From the NCBI GenBank assembly GCA_947494445.1, contig CANLVD010000001.1, forward strand, positions 62,001 through 126,000: 64,000 bases of DNA. Reading direction: 5' to 3'. Positions 26,217-35,175 of the stretch are shown piece after piece. A model generated the notes under the pieces. It saw nothing but the letters and a program-made list of their open reading frames with translations, made no database searches and was not told the DNA's origin. Numbering within the stretch: the stretch's first letter is position 1; every line of letters begins with the position of its first letter. This DNA comes from an uncultured Paracoccaceae bacterium. Its GTDB lineage: Bacteria; Pseudomonadota; Alphaproteobacteria; Rhodobacterales; Rhodobacteraceae. The translations under genes were made by a program, and so were the position numbers.

Positions 26217-28123
26217 CAGAAGGCCTGCCCGATGCCAAGGTAGAAGGCAAAATTCGGATCCTGCTCGCGCTTGTTGACGGCGCGGGCCAGATCAAGGCGG
26301 ATCGGACCAAGACCGGTGTTGTACCGCAGACCGACGCCTGCGCCGAATTGCAGATCGCCATTGGCAAGGCCGGTAGATGCCCCGACATAGCCACCGTCAA
26401 CGAAGGCAACAGCGCCAATGGAACGGGTGAAGTCGGCGCGGATCTCGGCTGAAATTTCAACAACCGAGCGCCCGCCGCTGATGTCACCATCGCCTTCTTC
26501 AACGCCGATGGAGCGGAAGGAATAGCCGCGCACGGAACCACCGCCACCGGTGAAGTACAGAAGATCGGTGGGCATCTCTTCGCGTGGGGAGCCGAACAGG
26601 CTGCCAACCCGGCCCCGGAAGGCCAGCGCATAGGATTTGTCTTCGACAAGTGGCACGAAATATCGGCCCTCGACCCCCAGTCGGAAGCCGGTATTGCCAA
26701 AGTTCAACTCGTGAAACGGGCGGGCCTCAGCAGACAGGAAAAAGCCGTCGCGGGCATCGGTTTCATTGTCCCTGCGATCATAGAAAACCTCGCCGATCAG
26801 GGAGACCGTTTCGAACCGGGTGGTGCCATCATCGTCGGTTACCTCGCTGAGCCGGCCTTCCAGTGTCAGGCTGCCTTCGAGAAACGGGTTGATGATGCGC
26901 TGGATGCCGGCAGACGCTGTGACCGAGCGTTCTCGGTAGGTGTCGAAATTGTCCTGTCGTACTTCGCCCGCCAGAACAAAGCGGCTGTCGGGAGAGGGGC
27001 GGCCGGGGAAGGTCAGGCTGATGCCAAGGGCGTAGTCGTAATCCTCGACACTGGCATTGTCGCCGATCCCGCCGATGGAGGCATCAAGGCGCAGACGTTC
27101 GGCCCGGCCAAACATGTTGCGATGGAGCCAGAAGCCCTCAAGTCCCAGCCCGTCAATGGAGCTGAGCGTGGCCCCGACCCCGATGCGACGGAGTTTGCGC
27201 AGCTCAGCCTCAAGCGTGAGCGGCAGGAGGCCCTCTTCATTCAGGCTTTCGCCCTCTGAAATGCGGAAAGAGCGCAGCACGCCCAGCGAGGCCAGTCGCC
27301 GCTCGGCTCGGTCCAGCTGGTCCGGGTCGAACTCCGCCCCTTTGGGCAATTCGACCAGATAGCGGATGAAGGCCGGATCCAGACCTTGCGCACCGTTCAA
27401 GACAAAATCGTCAATGCGGACTTTCGGCCCCGGATCGACATCAACAGTGACGTCTAGCGTGCCGGTTTCATGATCGGCAATCGCCTCACGGTCGCGAACC
27501 TTTGCAAGCGCGTGGCCGTCCTGCCGCCAGGCTTCGATCATTTCGCGCCCGGCAGCGTCGATGGCAGAGGCGCGCGCAACCTGTCCTGGAGCGAGTGCAT
27601 CGCGGGCAGTTGAGCCGACATCATCGCGGATGTCCTGATCCTGAGGCGGCGCGTTGTTGACCCTTGTGCGCCCGAAGAGGAACCGCCGACCGGGATCAAC
27701 GGTCACATCGACCTGCGCCGTTGCGGGCAGATCGACGGTGACCGGAAGCTGTGAGACCTCATTGCCCTGCAGGCGGATGCTGATGCGCGGGCCGTAGAAC
27801 CCTTCTTCGTAAAGGGCAGCCAGCAGGCGGCGGTAGTCGGCACGCGCGGTGGCGATCAGCCCGGATGCACCCGATGCCGGTGTGCCCTGCCGCTGCACAA
27901 GCGCGGACGATGCTTGCAGAAGTGCGTCGACTTTTTCGTCGTCGCCGCTGGTCTGAAAAGTCACCGAGTAGGGTTGCGGGTTGAGGATCTCGACTGCGTC
28001 CTCATCCTCTTCGTCGCCGCCGCCGAAAAGTTGGAAGCCAAACACTTCGAATGACCAAGTCGGGGCTGCTGCCAACAGCAGCGCGGCGCAAAAGATGCCC
28101 GTTCTGGTAAGTGATGGTCTCAA
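26216..28123 (-). CDS. tamA: Outer-membrane translocation subunit TamA (Omp85 family)
   Basis: An Omp85-family barrel with N-terminal POTRA domains, 635 residues. It has a signal peptide (LTRTGIFCAALLLAAAPTWS), POTRA-type repeats (about 60-300), and a C-terminal 16-strand barrel. The barrel contains LYFTGGGGSVRGYSFRSIG (the conserved VRGY/F motif) and ends with a Phe (FAFYLGIGQAF), the outer-membrane insertion signature. The start is TTG at 28123, with GAGGGG eight bases before it; no ATG is available before the signal peptide. It is coupled to tamB. Confidence 0.92.
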   Translation of the reverse strand: MRPSLTRTGIFCAALLLAAAPTWSFEVFGFQLFGGGDEEDEDAVEILNPQPYSVTFQTSGDDEKVDALLQASSALVQRQGTPASGASGLIATARADYRRLLAALYEEGFYGPRISIRLQGNEVSQLPVTVDLPATAQVDVTVDPGRRFLFGRTRVNNAPPQDQDIRDDVGSTARDALAPGQVARASAIDAAGREMIEAWRQDGHALAKVRDREAIADHETGTLDVTVDVDPGPKVRIDDFVLNGAQGLDPAFIRYLVELPKGAEFDPDQLDRAERRLASLGVLRSFRISEGESLNEEGLLPLTLEAELRKLRRIGVGATLSSIDGLGLEGFWLHRNMFGRAERLRLDASIGGIGDNASVEDYDYALGISLTFPGRPSPDSRFVLAGEVRQDNFDTYRERSVTASAGIQRIINPFLEGSLTLEGRLSEVTDDDGTTRFETVSLIGEVFYDRRDNETDARDGFFLSAEARPFHELNFGNTGFRLGVEGRYFVPLVEDKSYALAFRGRVGSLFGSPREEMPTDLLYFTGGGGSVRGYSFRSIGVEEGDGDISGGRSVVEISAEIRADFTRSIGAVAFVDGGYVGASTGLANGDLQFGAGVGLRYNTGLGPIRLDLARAVNKREQDPNFAFYLGIGQAF

Positions 28124-28235
28124 CGTCTTGCCCCTCAGGCCCTGTGGCCAGCTCTCACCTGCTACGCTGCCCCAGAGCGGGCCTCAAGTCCACAACGCCG
28201 GTGCGTCATGATGGTTCCATGACAGATAAGTGAGA

Positions 28236-28361
28236 TCAATCCAGCCGAACCGCGGACCCGGCGCCTTGTTCGGCAGCGGAAAATCCCGCTTGATTGAGGC
28301 CGAAACTCGCACCGATGGCGATGATGGCAATGGCGGCGAAAGCGAGCATCATGGTTTTCAT
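28236..28361 (-). CDS. Small membrane peptide, 41 residues, coupled to the WD40-cytochrome c gene
   Basis: An unannotated-size gene reading MKTMMLAFAAIAIIAIGASF, then a hydrophilic tail ending in VRLD. It has one hydrophobic stretch at residues 4-20, either a membrane anchor or an uncleaved signal. Its ATG (28359-28361) overlaps the TGA of the WD40-cytochrome c gene by 4 bp, which favours real translation by coupling. It is the last gene of the formate dehydrogenase operon. A weak hairpin (GTCATG and CATGAC, 28205-28223) follows. Function unknown; a small subunit stabilising the membrane complex is possible. Confidence 0.6.
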   Translation of the reverse strand: MKTMMLAFAAIAIIAIGASFGLNQAGFSAAEQGAGSAVRLD

Positions 28362-29659
28362 TGCGCAGATCCTTGGGTTTGGGTTTTCAGATAGGCGATC
28401 AGGTCGGCCCGGTCGGCGGGATCAGTGATCCGCTGCATCGGCATTTTGGAGCCCGGTGTATAGTGGTCCGGACCAAGATCAAAGAGCTTGTCGACCGTGT
28501 CCTCGGACCACTGGAAATCGGCAGCGAGAAGGGCATCGGAATAGCGATAGCCTTCAAGCGTTCCTGCCTCGCGCCCGAAGACGCCGTAAAGGCTGGGACC
28601 AGCGCGGCGGGGGCCGTCAGCGGTCAGGTTGTGGCAGATGGAACATTTGCGGGCAAACTGACGCTCGCCATTGGACATCTCGGCGGGGTTCTTGAGAAAT
28701 GACCGCTCGGCGGTGCCGATCTTGGGTGCATCCCCTGCGCCCTCAAGTGGCCATCCATAGACCGTGTCTTCGATGCCTGCGGCGAAAATGCGCTCGGAGG
28801 CTGCATCAAAGGACAAAGCCCAGATCGGGCCGCGCACGGCAGCGCGGAAGTCCCGCACGATGGACCATGTCTCGGTGTTCACCACCATGATGTAGCCCTC
28901 GCCGTCACCAACCGCGAGCAGCTGCCCGTCTGGGCTTTGGGACATGGCCAGAATGGGTCTGCGGTCGGCGGTGAGATCGGCCAGCGTCTCGCCGGTTTCC
29001 AGATCCAGCACCCGCGTGCCACCATCGAGCGCGCCATAGGCAAGCCAGCCTGCGTCCTCATCCAGGGTGAGCGTGTTGATGCCGAACCCATGTCGGGCGA
29101 GCACGGCGGTTTCAGCCATATCGGTTGCGGACCAGCGGCGGATGGTGCCGTCGGAGGCAGCGGTGAGCAGGGTCTGACCGTCTTCGGCAAATTCCACCGC
29201 ATTCACGTTGCCACGATGCCCGGTGAGCACGCCAACATCCGTGCCACCCAGCATGTCCCAGAGCCGCACCGTGCCGTCCCAGCTGGCGGAGGCGAGCACG
29301 TCGTTCTCCTTGTCCACGGCCAGATCGATCACCTTGCCCTGATGGCCTTCGAAAAGGGCAGAGGTGCCGGTGCGCAGGTCCCAGAGCCGGACAGCGAAAT
29401 CATCCCCGCCGGACGCCGCACGGTTGCCGTTGATCAGGAGCACGGTGTTCACGGCGGCCTCGTGGCCCTCAAGCCAGCGGGGTGCTCCGTCATCAAGGGT
29501 CCAAAGACCAAGTGCATTGTCGAAACTGGCGGTGACCGCGATGTGGCTGTTCATGTCGACGGCCTTCACCGGACCCCCGTGGCCCTGAAGCGTCTGGAAC
29601 TCAGCCGAAAGGACCGGCTGAGCCATCAGTGTGAGGATTGCGAGGGTGGCCTTCCACAT
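28358..29659 (-). CDS. WD40-repeat protein fused to cytochrome c
   Basis: An exported protein of 433 residues. It has a signal peptide (ATLAILTLMAQPVLSA), then about seven WD40-like blades (GHEAAVNTV..., GGDDFAVRLWDLRTG, SASWDGTVRLWDM, AASDGTIRRWSA) over residues 22-320. A class I cytochrome c domain follows, with heme motif CSICH at 339-343 and likely axial Met in GSKMPMQRI. It is located 6 bases after the FdhC gene, so it probably acts in the periplasm as an electron carrier or scaffold for formate dehydrogenase. WD40 plus heme fusions are known, but their role in formate oxidation is not established. Confidence 0.88.
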   Translation of the reverse strand: MWKATLAILTLMAQPVLSAEFQTLQGHGGPVKAVDMNSHIAVTASFDNALGLWTLDDGAPRWLEGHEAAVNTVLLINGNRAASGGDDFAVRLWDLRTGTSALFEGHQGKVIDLAVDKENDVLASASWDGTVRLWDMLGGTDVGVLTGHRGNVNAVEFAEDGQTLLTAASDGTIRRWSATDMAETAVLARHGFGINTLTLDEDAGWLAYGALDGGTRVLDLETGETLADLTADRRPILAMSQSPDGQLLAVGDGEGYIMVVNTETWSIVRDFRAAVRGPIWALSFDAASERIFAAGIEDTVYGWPLEGAGDAPKIGTAERSFLKNPAEMSNGERQFARKCSICHNLTADGPRRAGPSLYGVFGREAGTLEGYRYSDALLAADFQWSEDTVDKLFDLGPDHYTPGSKMPMQRITDPADRADLIAYLKTQTQGSAQ

Positions 29660-29665
29660 GGAGGA

Positions 29666-30862
29666 TCACTCGGCAGGTGTGGCACCGGCAGCAGAGGTGC
29701 GGTTCTTCGCTTCGACCTCTTCAACCCAGATGGAGTGATGCTCGCGGGCCCATTGCACATCGACCTGGCCCGATCCCATGGCATCATAGGCGCCCTCCAT
29801 CCCGACGGAACCGATGTAGATATGGGCGATGATTATGGCCATCAGAACGAAGCTGACAATCGCATGCCAAAGCTGGGCGTATTGCATCTCAACATGCGGG
29901 GCGAGCACTTCGGGAAGTGGCGCAAGGCCGACCATCTCGGTGATCCCCAATGAATTGAGCTTGGCGAAGGTCGCGGCAAACATCGGCAGTTCGAAGGGAA
30001 AGAGAAGGGCCAGACCAGAGGCCGAAATAGAGGCCCCCAGAATGATGACCGACCAGAAGATGACCTTTTGGCCTGCGTTGAACTTCTTCGCGGGCGGGTG
30101 GCTTTTGGTGAAGATGCCGCCACCTTTGAGGATCCAGCCAATGTCGGTGCGGCTGGGCAAGTTGTGGACCACCCAGAACAGGAACACCATGATCAAAGCC
30201 AGCATGAAGGCCCAGGAGACGTTGTTGTGCACCCATTTGGAGGCAATCGCGATGGTGGAGAAAAACTCATGCCCCAGATAGGGGATGAGCAACCGGCCAA
30301 AGAGGCTGACCAGACCGGTGATGCCCAGCAGGATGAAAGAGCCTGCCAGAAGCCAGTGACCAAAACGTTCAATCGGCTTGAACCGCTCAATCGTTGTGCC
30401 AGCGCGGCCACCGTCGATGCGGATCTTGCCGCGGATCAGGTAGAAGAGAACCAGAAGCCCCAGCATGCCCAGCAGCAGATAGCCGCCATAGGTGCGCAAG
30501 GGACCGTCGCGGAAGGTGAGCCATGCCATGCCGCCGTCCTGCACCAGAACACCTGCGGCAGGAGAGTTGGAGGTTGTGGTGACATTGGCATCGCCGAAGC
30601 GGATCGCCTCCCAGACGTCGCTGTCCGATGCCCCGCCCAGCGTGCCCAGCATGCCTGCGGCCTGACCTGATGCGGTATCGCCGCTGACAGTACGCTCACT
30701 GCGCGGCACAACCTTGCCGTTCTGGCGGTCGAGAATGTCCTGCAGCGTGGATGCCCCGCCGGTCTCGGCCCGTGGATCAGCCGGGGCGGCTTCCTGCGCG
30801 GATACGGAGCCTACAAGGCAGACCACCATCAGGGCCTGCAGCAGCGTAAGGATATGTTTCAC
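29666..30862 (-). CDS. Formate dehydrogenase gamma subunit, cytochrome b556 type
   Basis: A 398-residue membrane subunit that takes electrons from the Fe-S subunit through two b hemes to quinone. It has a signal peptide (LTLLQALMVVCLVGSVSA), a periplasmic extension of about 105 residues, one extra span (YGGYLLLGMLGLLVLFYLI), then the four-span cytochrome b core. His ligands are plausible in RFGHWLL, KWVHNNVSW, LWHAIVSF and IIAHIYIG. The GTG at 30862 is chosen because GGGAGA lies seven bases before it and the signal peptide begins there. The extension and extra span exceed the E. coli FdnI length and are typical of alphaproteobacterial forms. Confidence 0.9.
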   Translation of the reverse strand: MKHILTLLQALMVVCLVGSVSAQEAAPADPRAETGGASTLQDILDRQNGKVVPRSERTVSGDTASGQAAGMLGTLGGASDSDVWEAIRFGDANVTTTSNSPAAGVLVQDGGMAWLTFRDGPLRTYGGYLLLGMLGLLVLFYLIRGKIRIDGGRAGTTIERFKPIERFGHWLLAGSFILLGITGLVSLFGRLLIPYLGHEFFSTIAIASKWVHNNVSWAFMLALIMVFLFWVVHNLPSRTDIGWILKGGGIFTKSHPPAKKFNAGQKVIFWSVIILGASISASGLALLFPFELPMFAATFAKLNSLGITEMVGLAPLPEVLAPHVEMQYAQLWHAIVSFVLMAIIIAHIYIGSVGMEGAYDAMGSGQVDVQWAREHHSIWVEEVEAKNRTSAAGATPAE

Positions 30863-30936
30863 CAGGTGTCTCCCGTTGCATGTGAGCGCCCTGAACCGGA
30901 CGTCTTTGATTGCCAACACGTTAAGAGAATAGTGCG

Positions 30937-30942
30937 ATTATA
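30937..30942 (-). promoter_or_regulatory. Possible -10 element (TATAAT) upstream of the formate dehydrogenase gamma gene
   Basis: A perfect TATAAT on the minus strand, 75 bases before the GTG start, sits in a short AT-rich patch in an otherwise GC-rich region. No good -35 is visible, so an internal promoter is only suggested. Confidence 0.35.
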
Positions 30943-31007
30943 AAAAGTGGGAAGATCGTCTGTATCTTTGAATGGCAGTCCGTTTCATTCCGTCCCTGCC
31001 ACAGGGC

Positions 31008-31289
31008 CTAGCGCTTGCTGTTCGAGCCGTTGTCCTTGGAGGGCAGATCGCCCAGCATGCTGAGTACATCTGTGTTTTCGATCTTGTCATCGGTCAGGCT
31101 CGGGCCGTGAACAGTCAGCAAAGTCTGTATGTCGCGCGCCAGACGTTTGCGTCTGGTCTGGACAGCGAATTCTCGAATGTCCTCCAAAATCGGGACGATC
31201 CAGTTTCCTTGAATATGGGGCAATTCAGGAACCTCATGACGAAATACATTCTGTAATGGCCGCACCCGGAAAAGATCCGGATGCGGCAA
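31008..31289 (-). CDS. Possible small gene in the FdhB-FdhC gap
   Basis: An open frame of up to 93 residues that fills most of the gap between the FdhB and FdhC genes. The C-terminal part (HGPSLTDDKIENTDVLSML and onward) has GC-rich third positions and a natural-looking composition. The N-terminal part overlaps a hairpin and has no ATG; only TTG (31289) or GTG (31265) starts exist. It could be a small real protein, an N-terminally decayed gene, or chance. No function can be proposed. Confidence 0.3.
   Translation of the reverse strand: MPHPDLFRVRPLQNVFRHEVPELPHIQGNWIVPILEDIREFAVQTRRKRLARDIQTLLTVHGPSLTDDKIENTDVLSMLGDLPSKDNGSNSKR
31259..31287. other. Strong hairpin after the FdhB gene
   Basis: GCCGCACCCGG (31259-31269) and CCGGATGCGGC (31277-31287) form an 11-base stem with one mismatch and a 7-base loop, 18 bases after the fdhB stop in the direction of transcription. 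No T-tract follows. It may be an mRNA-processing or attenuation element setting subunit ratios between FdhAB and FdhC. Confidence 0.55.
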
Positions 31290-31304
31290 TATTGATCAGG
31301 TCGG

Positions 31305-31898
31305 TCAGCCGCCCTTCTGGTCGTAGGCTGTTCCCCAGCCCCAGGCGCCGGAGCCGAAGCCACGGGCAACCACGCGCTCGCGGTAGATAGCGGACACATC
31401 GTCGCCATCACCGGCCAGCAGGGCCTTGGTGGAACACATCTCGGCGCAGATCGGCAGTTTGCCTTCCGCAATCCGGTTGCGACCGTATTTCTGGAACTCG
31501 GCAGCCGAGTGTGTCTCTTCCGGGCCACCGGCACAGAAGGTACATTTGTCCATCTTGCCGCGGGAACCGAAGTTGCCGGCTTGTGGATACTGCGGCGCGC
31601 CGAATGGGCAGGCGTAGAAGCAGTAACCGCAGCCGATGCACAGGTCCTTGGAGTGCAGCACCACACCGTCGGCTGTCTGGTAGAAACAATCTACCGGGCA
31701 AACCGCCATGCAGGGCGCATCCGAGCAATGCATACACGCGACCGAGATCGAGCGTTCGCCGGGTTTGCCGTCATTGATGGTGACAACGCGGCGGCGGTTG
31801 ATGCCCCAGGGGACTTCGTGCTCGTTCTTACAGGCCGTGACACATGCATTACATTCAATGCAGCGTTCGGCGTCACACAGGAATTTGGCTCGTGCCAT
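31305..31898 (-). CDS. Formate dehydrogenase beta subunit, four 4Fe-4S clusters
   Basis: A 197-residue electron-transfer subunit. Cysteine clusters are CIECNACVTACKNEH near residue 13, CMHCSDAPCMAVCPVDC near 55, and CIGCGYCFYACPFG near 87, with late Cys in CTFC and CAEMCSTKAL. There is no C-terminal membrane helix, unlike E. coli FdnH, so anchoring relies on the gamma subunit. It follows fdhA by 14 bases. Part of the FdhABC complex that exports electrons from formate to the quinone pool. Confidence 0.93.
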   Translation of the reverse strand: MARAKFLCDAERCIECNACVTACKNEHEVPWGINRRRVVTINDGKPGERSISVACMHCSDAPCMAVCPVDCFYQTADGVVLHSKDLCIGCGYCFYACPFGAPQYPQAGNFGSRGKMDKCTFCAGGPEETHSAAEFQKYGRNRIAEGKLPICAEMCSTKALLAGDGDDVSAIYRERVVARGFGSGAWGWGTAYDQKGG

Positions 31899-31912
31899 TA
31901 TTATACCCTCCC

Positions 31913-34807
31913 TTACGCTGTGTAGATTTTGCAGAGAGTCGCTTTGGTCTCCTGCATCTGGGTTACCGAGTCGTAGCCATAGGTCTGGGCAGTGTTGGTC
32001 GATTCACCCAGGACATATGGATCCGCGCCATCAGGATACTTGGATCTGAGATCCTCACCCTGCAGATGGCCACCGAAGTGGAATGGCATGAAGGCAACGC
32101 CTGCACCCACCCGTTCGGTCAGCATCGCCATGACCTTGACGCGCGCGCCTTCGGGTCCTTCGACCCAGACCTGCTCGCCATCGCGAATGCCGATGTCATT
32201 GGCATCACGCGGGTTGATCTCGACGAACATGTCCTGCTGAAGCTCGGCAAGCCATGGGTTGGAACGGGACTCATCGCCACCGCCCTCGTATTCCACAAGA
32301 CGACCTGACGTCAGGATCATTGGATAATCCTTGGAGAAGTCGTTTTTCTGGATCGAGGCATACATGGTCGGAAGACGGTAGAACTTCCGGTCCTCGTATG
32401 TCGGATAGTCTGCCACCAGATCACGCCGTGGCGTGTAGAGCGGCTCGCGGTGTACCGGCACCGGATCTGGGAAGGTCCACACGACTGTACGGGCCTTGGC
32501 GTTGCCAAAGGGTGCACACTCATGCTTGATCGCGACCCGCTGGATGCCGCCCGAGAGGTCGGTTTTCCAGTTGGTCTTCGGACCGGCGACTGCGTCGATT
32601 GCAGCGCGCTCGTCATCCGTCAGATCGCCATCCCAGCCAAGGTCCATCAGCATCTGCATCGTGAACTCGGGATATCCATCCTGGATTTCCGAGCCCTGCG
32701 AATAGACGCCTTCGGCCAGCAGGTTGTCACCGTCCCGCTCGACACCGAAGCGCGCGCGGAATGTCAAACCACCCTTGGAGACGGGCTTGGACATGTCATA
32801 GAGGTTTGGCGTGCCGGGATGTTTCATATCCGCGGTGCCCCAGCAAGGCCATGGCATACCGTAGTAGTCGCCATCAGCCGGGCCGCCAACCGCCTGCAAC
32901 GTCGTGCGGTCGAAGGTGTGCTGATACTCCATGTGCAGCTTGATCCGCTCGGGCGACTGACCGGTGTAACCCACCGTCCACATGCCTGCGTTGATCTCGC
33001 GGGTCACATCCTCGATGTTCGGCTCGTCCTCGCCATCCATCTCGATGTTGCGGAAGAAGCGGTCGGCCCAGCCGAACTTCTTGGCAAACTTCGCGATGAT
33101 GACGTGATCGGGCAGGCTCTCGAAGAGAGGGTCGACAACCTTGTCGCGCCACTGGATGGAGCGGTTGGAAGCCGTGACCGAACCACGCGTTTCGAACTGG
33201 GTCGACGCGGGCAGCAGGTAGACGCCATCCTTGCGATCCGAAAGCACGGCGGAAACGGTGGGATACGGGTCAACCACAACCAGCATGTCCAGCTTTTCCA
33301 TCGCTTCCTTCATCTCGACCATGCGGGTCTGCGAGTTTGGCGCGTGACCCCAGAGAACCATGGCCCGGACGTTGTTGGGCTGATCGATGTTTTCGGAATC
33401 TTCCAGAATGCCGTCGATCCAGCGCGACACCGGGATGCCGGTCTCGTTCATCAGGCTCTTGTCCTTGCCGTCAGCACCCTTAACCGTTTCGAACTGACCT
33501 TTCAGCCAATCCATGTCCTCACCCCAGACGCGGCCCCAATGAGCCCAGCTGCCTGCGGACAGACCGTAGTAGCCCGGAAGCGTGTGCGACAGAACGCCAA
33601 GATCGGTCGCGCCCTGCACGTTGTCGTGGCCACGGAAGATGTTGGTGCCGCCGCCCGATGTGCCCATGTTGCCCAGCGCAAGCTGAAGCACGCAATAGGC
33701 GCGGGTGTTGTTGTTGCCGTTGGTGTGCTGTGTGCCACCCATGCACCAGACAACAGTGCCGGGGCGGTTGTTGGCCATGGTGCGGGCCACACGCTCAAGC
33801 TGGCTGCCCGGCGTGCCGGTTACACGCTCGACCTCTTCAGGGTTCCACCGGGCCACTTCCTCACGGATCTGGTCCATGCCCCATGTACGGGTGCGGATGA
33901 ACTCCTTGTCTTCCCAACCGTTCTCGAAGATGTGCCACAAGATGCCCCAGACCAGCGCGACGTCCGTGCCCGGACGAAACCGGACATATTCATCCGCGTG
34001 CGATGCCGTGCGGGTGAAGCGCGGATCACAGACGATCAGGGGTGCGTTGTTCTCTTCCTTGGCCTTCAGGATGTGCAACAGCGAGACGGGATGCGCCTCG
34101 GCCGGGTTGCCGCCGATGATGAAGATGGCCTTGGAATTGTGCATGTCATTGTAGGAGTTGGTCATGGCGCCGTAGCCCCATGTGTTCGCAACACCCGCAA
34201 CGGTGGTAGAGTGACAAATCCGGGCCTGGTGGTCGACGTTGTTCGTGCCCCAGTAGCCGGCGAATTTGCGGAACAGGTAGGCCTGTTCGTTGTTGTGCTT
34301 GGCAGAGCCCAGCCAGTAGACGCTGTCCGGTCCGCTTTCTTCGCGGATTTTCATCATGCCGTCGCCGATCTCGTTGATCGCCTCTTCCCAGCTGACGCGG
34401 ACCCATTCGCCGTTGACCAGCTTGGTGGGGTACTTCAGACGGCGCTCGCCATGGGCGTGCTCGCGCACCGCAGCACCTTTGGCGCAATGGGCACCAAGGT
34501 TGAACGGGCTGTCCCAGCCGGGCTCCTGTCCGACCCATACGCCATCAGCCACTTCGGCGATGACCGTACATCCGACGGAGCAGTGGGTGCAGACCGACTT
34601 GACCGCCTGAACGACGCCGCTGCCCGAAGACTGGGCGCTGGCTTTCTTGACTGTGCCGCCCATAGCGCCGATCGCGGCCAGGCCACCAACGGCCAGTCCG
34701 GATGTGCGCAGAAAGCTGCGGCGATCCACGGTTTTCTCGGCAACCCGAGACAGGATGGAACCGTTTTGGGGGCGTCGCGCAACCCCAGAGGTTTTTTTCC
34801 TGAGCAT
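31913..34807 (-). CDS. fdhA: Formate dehydrogenase alpha subunit, Cys-type molybdo/tungsto-enzyme
   Basis: Oxidises formate to CO2 in the periplasm. It has 964 residues of the DMSO-reductase superfamily. A Tat signal (DRRSFLRTSGLAVGG) begins at residue 28 after an unusual 27-residue extension. The N-terminal 4Fe-4S ligands are Cys73, 76, 80 and 108. The metal ligand is Cys198 in ARICHSTTVAG, with His199 next to it; selenocysteine is replaced by Cys and no UGA is present. C-terminal cofactor-binding motifs include LTSGRLVEYEGGG and DANDIGIRDGEQVWVEG. It follows the small Tat protein and TorD chaperone genes. Whether the metal is Mo or W cannot be told from this subunit. Confidence 0.95.
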   Translation of the reverse strand: MLRKKTSGVARRPQNGSILSRVAEKTVDRRSFLRTSGLAVGGLAAIGAMGGTVKKASAQSSGSGVVQAVKSVCTHCSVGCTVIAEVADGVWVGQEPGWDSPFNLGAHCAKGAAVREHAHGERRLKYPTKLVNGEWVRVSWEEAINEIGDGMMKIREESGPDSVYWLGSAKHNNEQAYLFRKFAGYWGTNNVDHQARICHSTTVAGVANTWGYGAMTNSYNDMHNSKAIFIIGGNPAEAHPVSLLHILKAKEENNAPLIVCDPRFTRTASHADEYVRFRPGTDVALVWGILWHIFENGWEDKEFIRTRTWGMDQIREEVARWNPEEVERVTGTPGSQLERVARTMANNRPGTVVWCMGGTQHTNGNNNTRAYCVLQLALGNMGTSGGGTNIFRGHDNVQGATDLGVLSHTLPGYYGLSAGSWAHWGRVWGEDMDWLKGQFETVKGADGKDKSLMNETGIPVSRWIDGILEDSENIDQPNNVRAMVLWGHAPNSQTRMVEMKEAMEKLDMLVVVDPYPTVSAVLSDRKDGVYLLPASTQFETRGSVTASNRSIQWRDKVVDPLFESLPDHVIIAKFAKKFGWADRFFRNIEMDGEDEPNIEDVTREINAGMWTVGYTGQSPERIKLHMEYQHTFDRTTLQAVGGPADGDYYGMPWPCWGTADMKHPGTPNLYDMSKPVSKGGLTFRARFGVERDGDNLLAEGVYSQGSEIQDGYPEFTMQMLMDLGWDGDLTDDERAAIDAVAGPKTNWKTDLSGGIQRVAIKHECAPFGNAKARTVVWTFPDPVPVHREPLYTPRRDLVADYPTYEDRKFYRLPTMYASIQKNDFSKDYPMILTSGRLVEYEGGGDESRSNPWLAELQQDMFVEINPRDANDIGIRDGEQVWVEGPEGARVKVMAMLTERVGAGVAFMPFHFGGHLQGEDLRSKYPDGADPYVLGESTNTAQTYGYDSVTQMQETKATLCKIYTA

Positions 34808-34821
34808 GTTTTCCTCCCTAT

Positions 34822-34838
34822 GCCCGTTTCAAGCGGGC
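34822..34838. other. Hairpin just before the fdhA ribosome binding site
   Basis: GCCCG and CGGGC arms (34822-34826, 34834-34838) with a 7-base loop lie immediately upstream of GGGAGG and the fdhA ATG (minus strand). This could modulate translation or protect the fdhA transcript; only a short stem is visible. Confidence 0.35.
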
Positions 34839-34918
34839 TTTGGTTTGGTGGGACATTGGAAGTCGGGCGTCACGCAACCAGTTACCGCTGTCCGTTACTC
34901 CTACGATCCGTCAGCGCT

Positions 34919-35107
34919 TCAGAAGCGGGCGCTGTCGAGATATGCCTTCACATGTGCCGTCTTGCGCAGGCCCTCGCCCGCTGCTTCCAGCTCAATCGCC
35001 TCAGCTTCTTCTGCGGTCACGGCCATAGCAGCGACAGCAGCAGGTGCGGATGCGCCTGCGAGCTTGAGGAAATTGCGACGGCCTTCATCGGCCTTTTTCT
35101 CGCTCAT
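34919..35107 (-). CDS. Small Tat-signal protein of formate dehydrogenase operons
   Basis: 62 residues consisting almost entirely of a Tat signal: GRRNFLKLAGASAPAAVAAMAV at about 9-30, split by the Arg pair, followed by a short acidic tail (EEAEAIELEAAGEG). Small proteins of this kind (the 'formate dehydrogenase region TAT target' group) occur next to fdhA in many Proteobacteria; their function is unknown. The ATG at 35107 is used instead of an upstream TTG-type start because the family begins at MSEKK. It is followed by fdhA after 111 bases. Confidence 0.85.
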   Translation of the reverse strand: MSEKKADEGRRNFLKLAGASAPAAVAAMAVTAEEAEAIELEAAGEGLRKTAHVKAYLDSARF

Positions 35108-35175
35108 TTCATTTTCCTTCCCTTGACTTGGACGGGCCCCTTGCAACCGGACCCGTATCGTTACAGCAGGAGACG

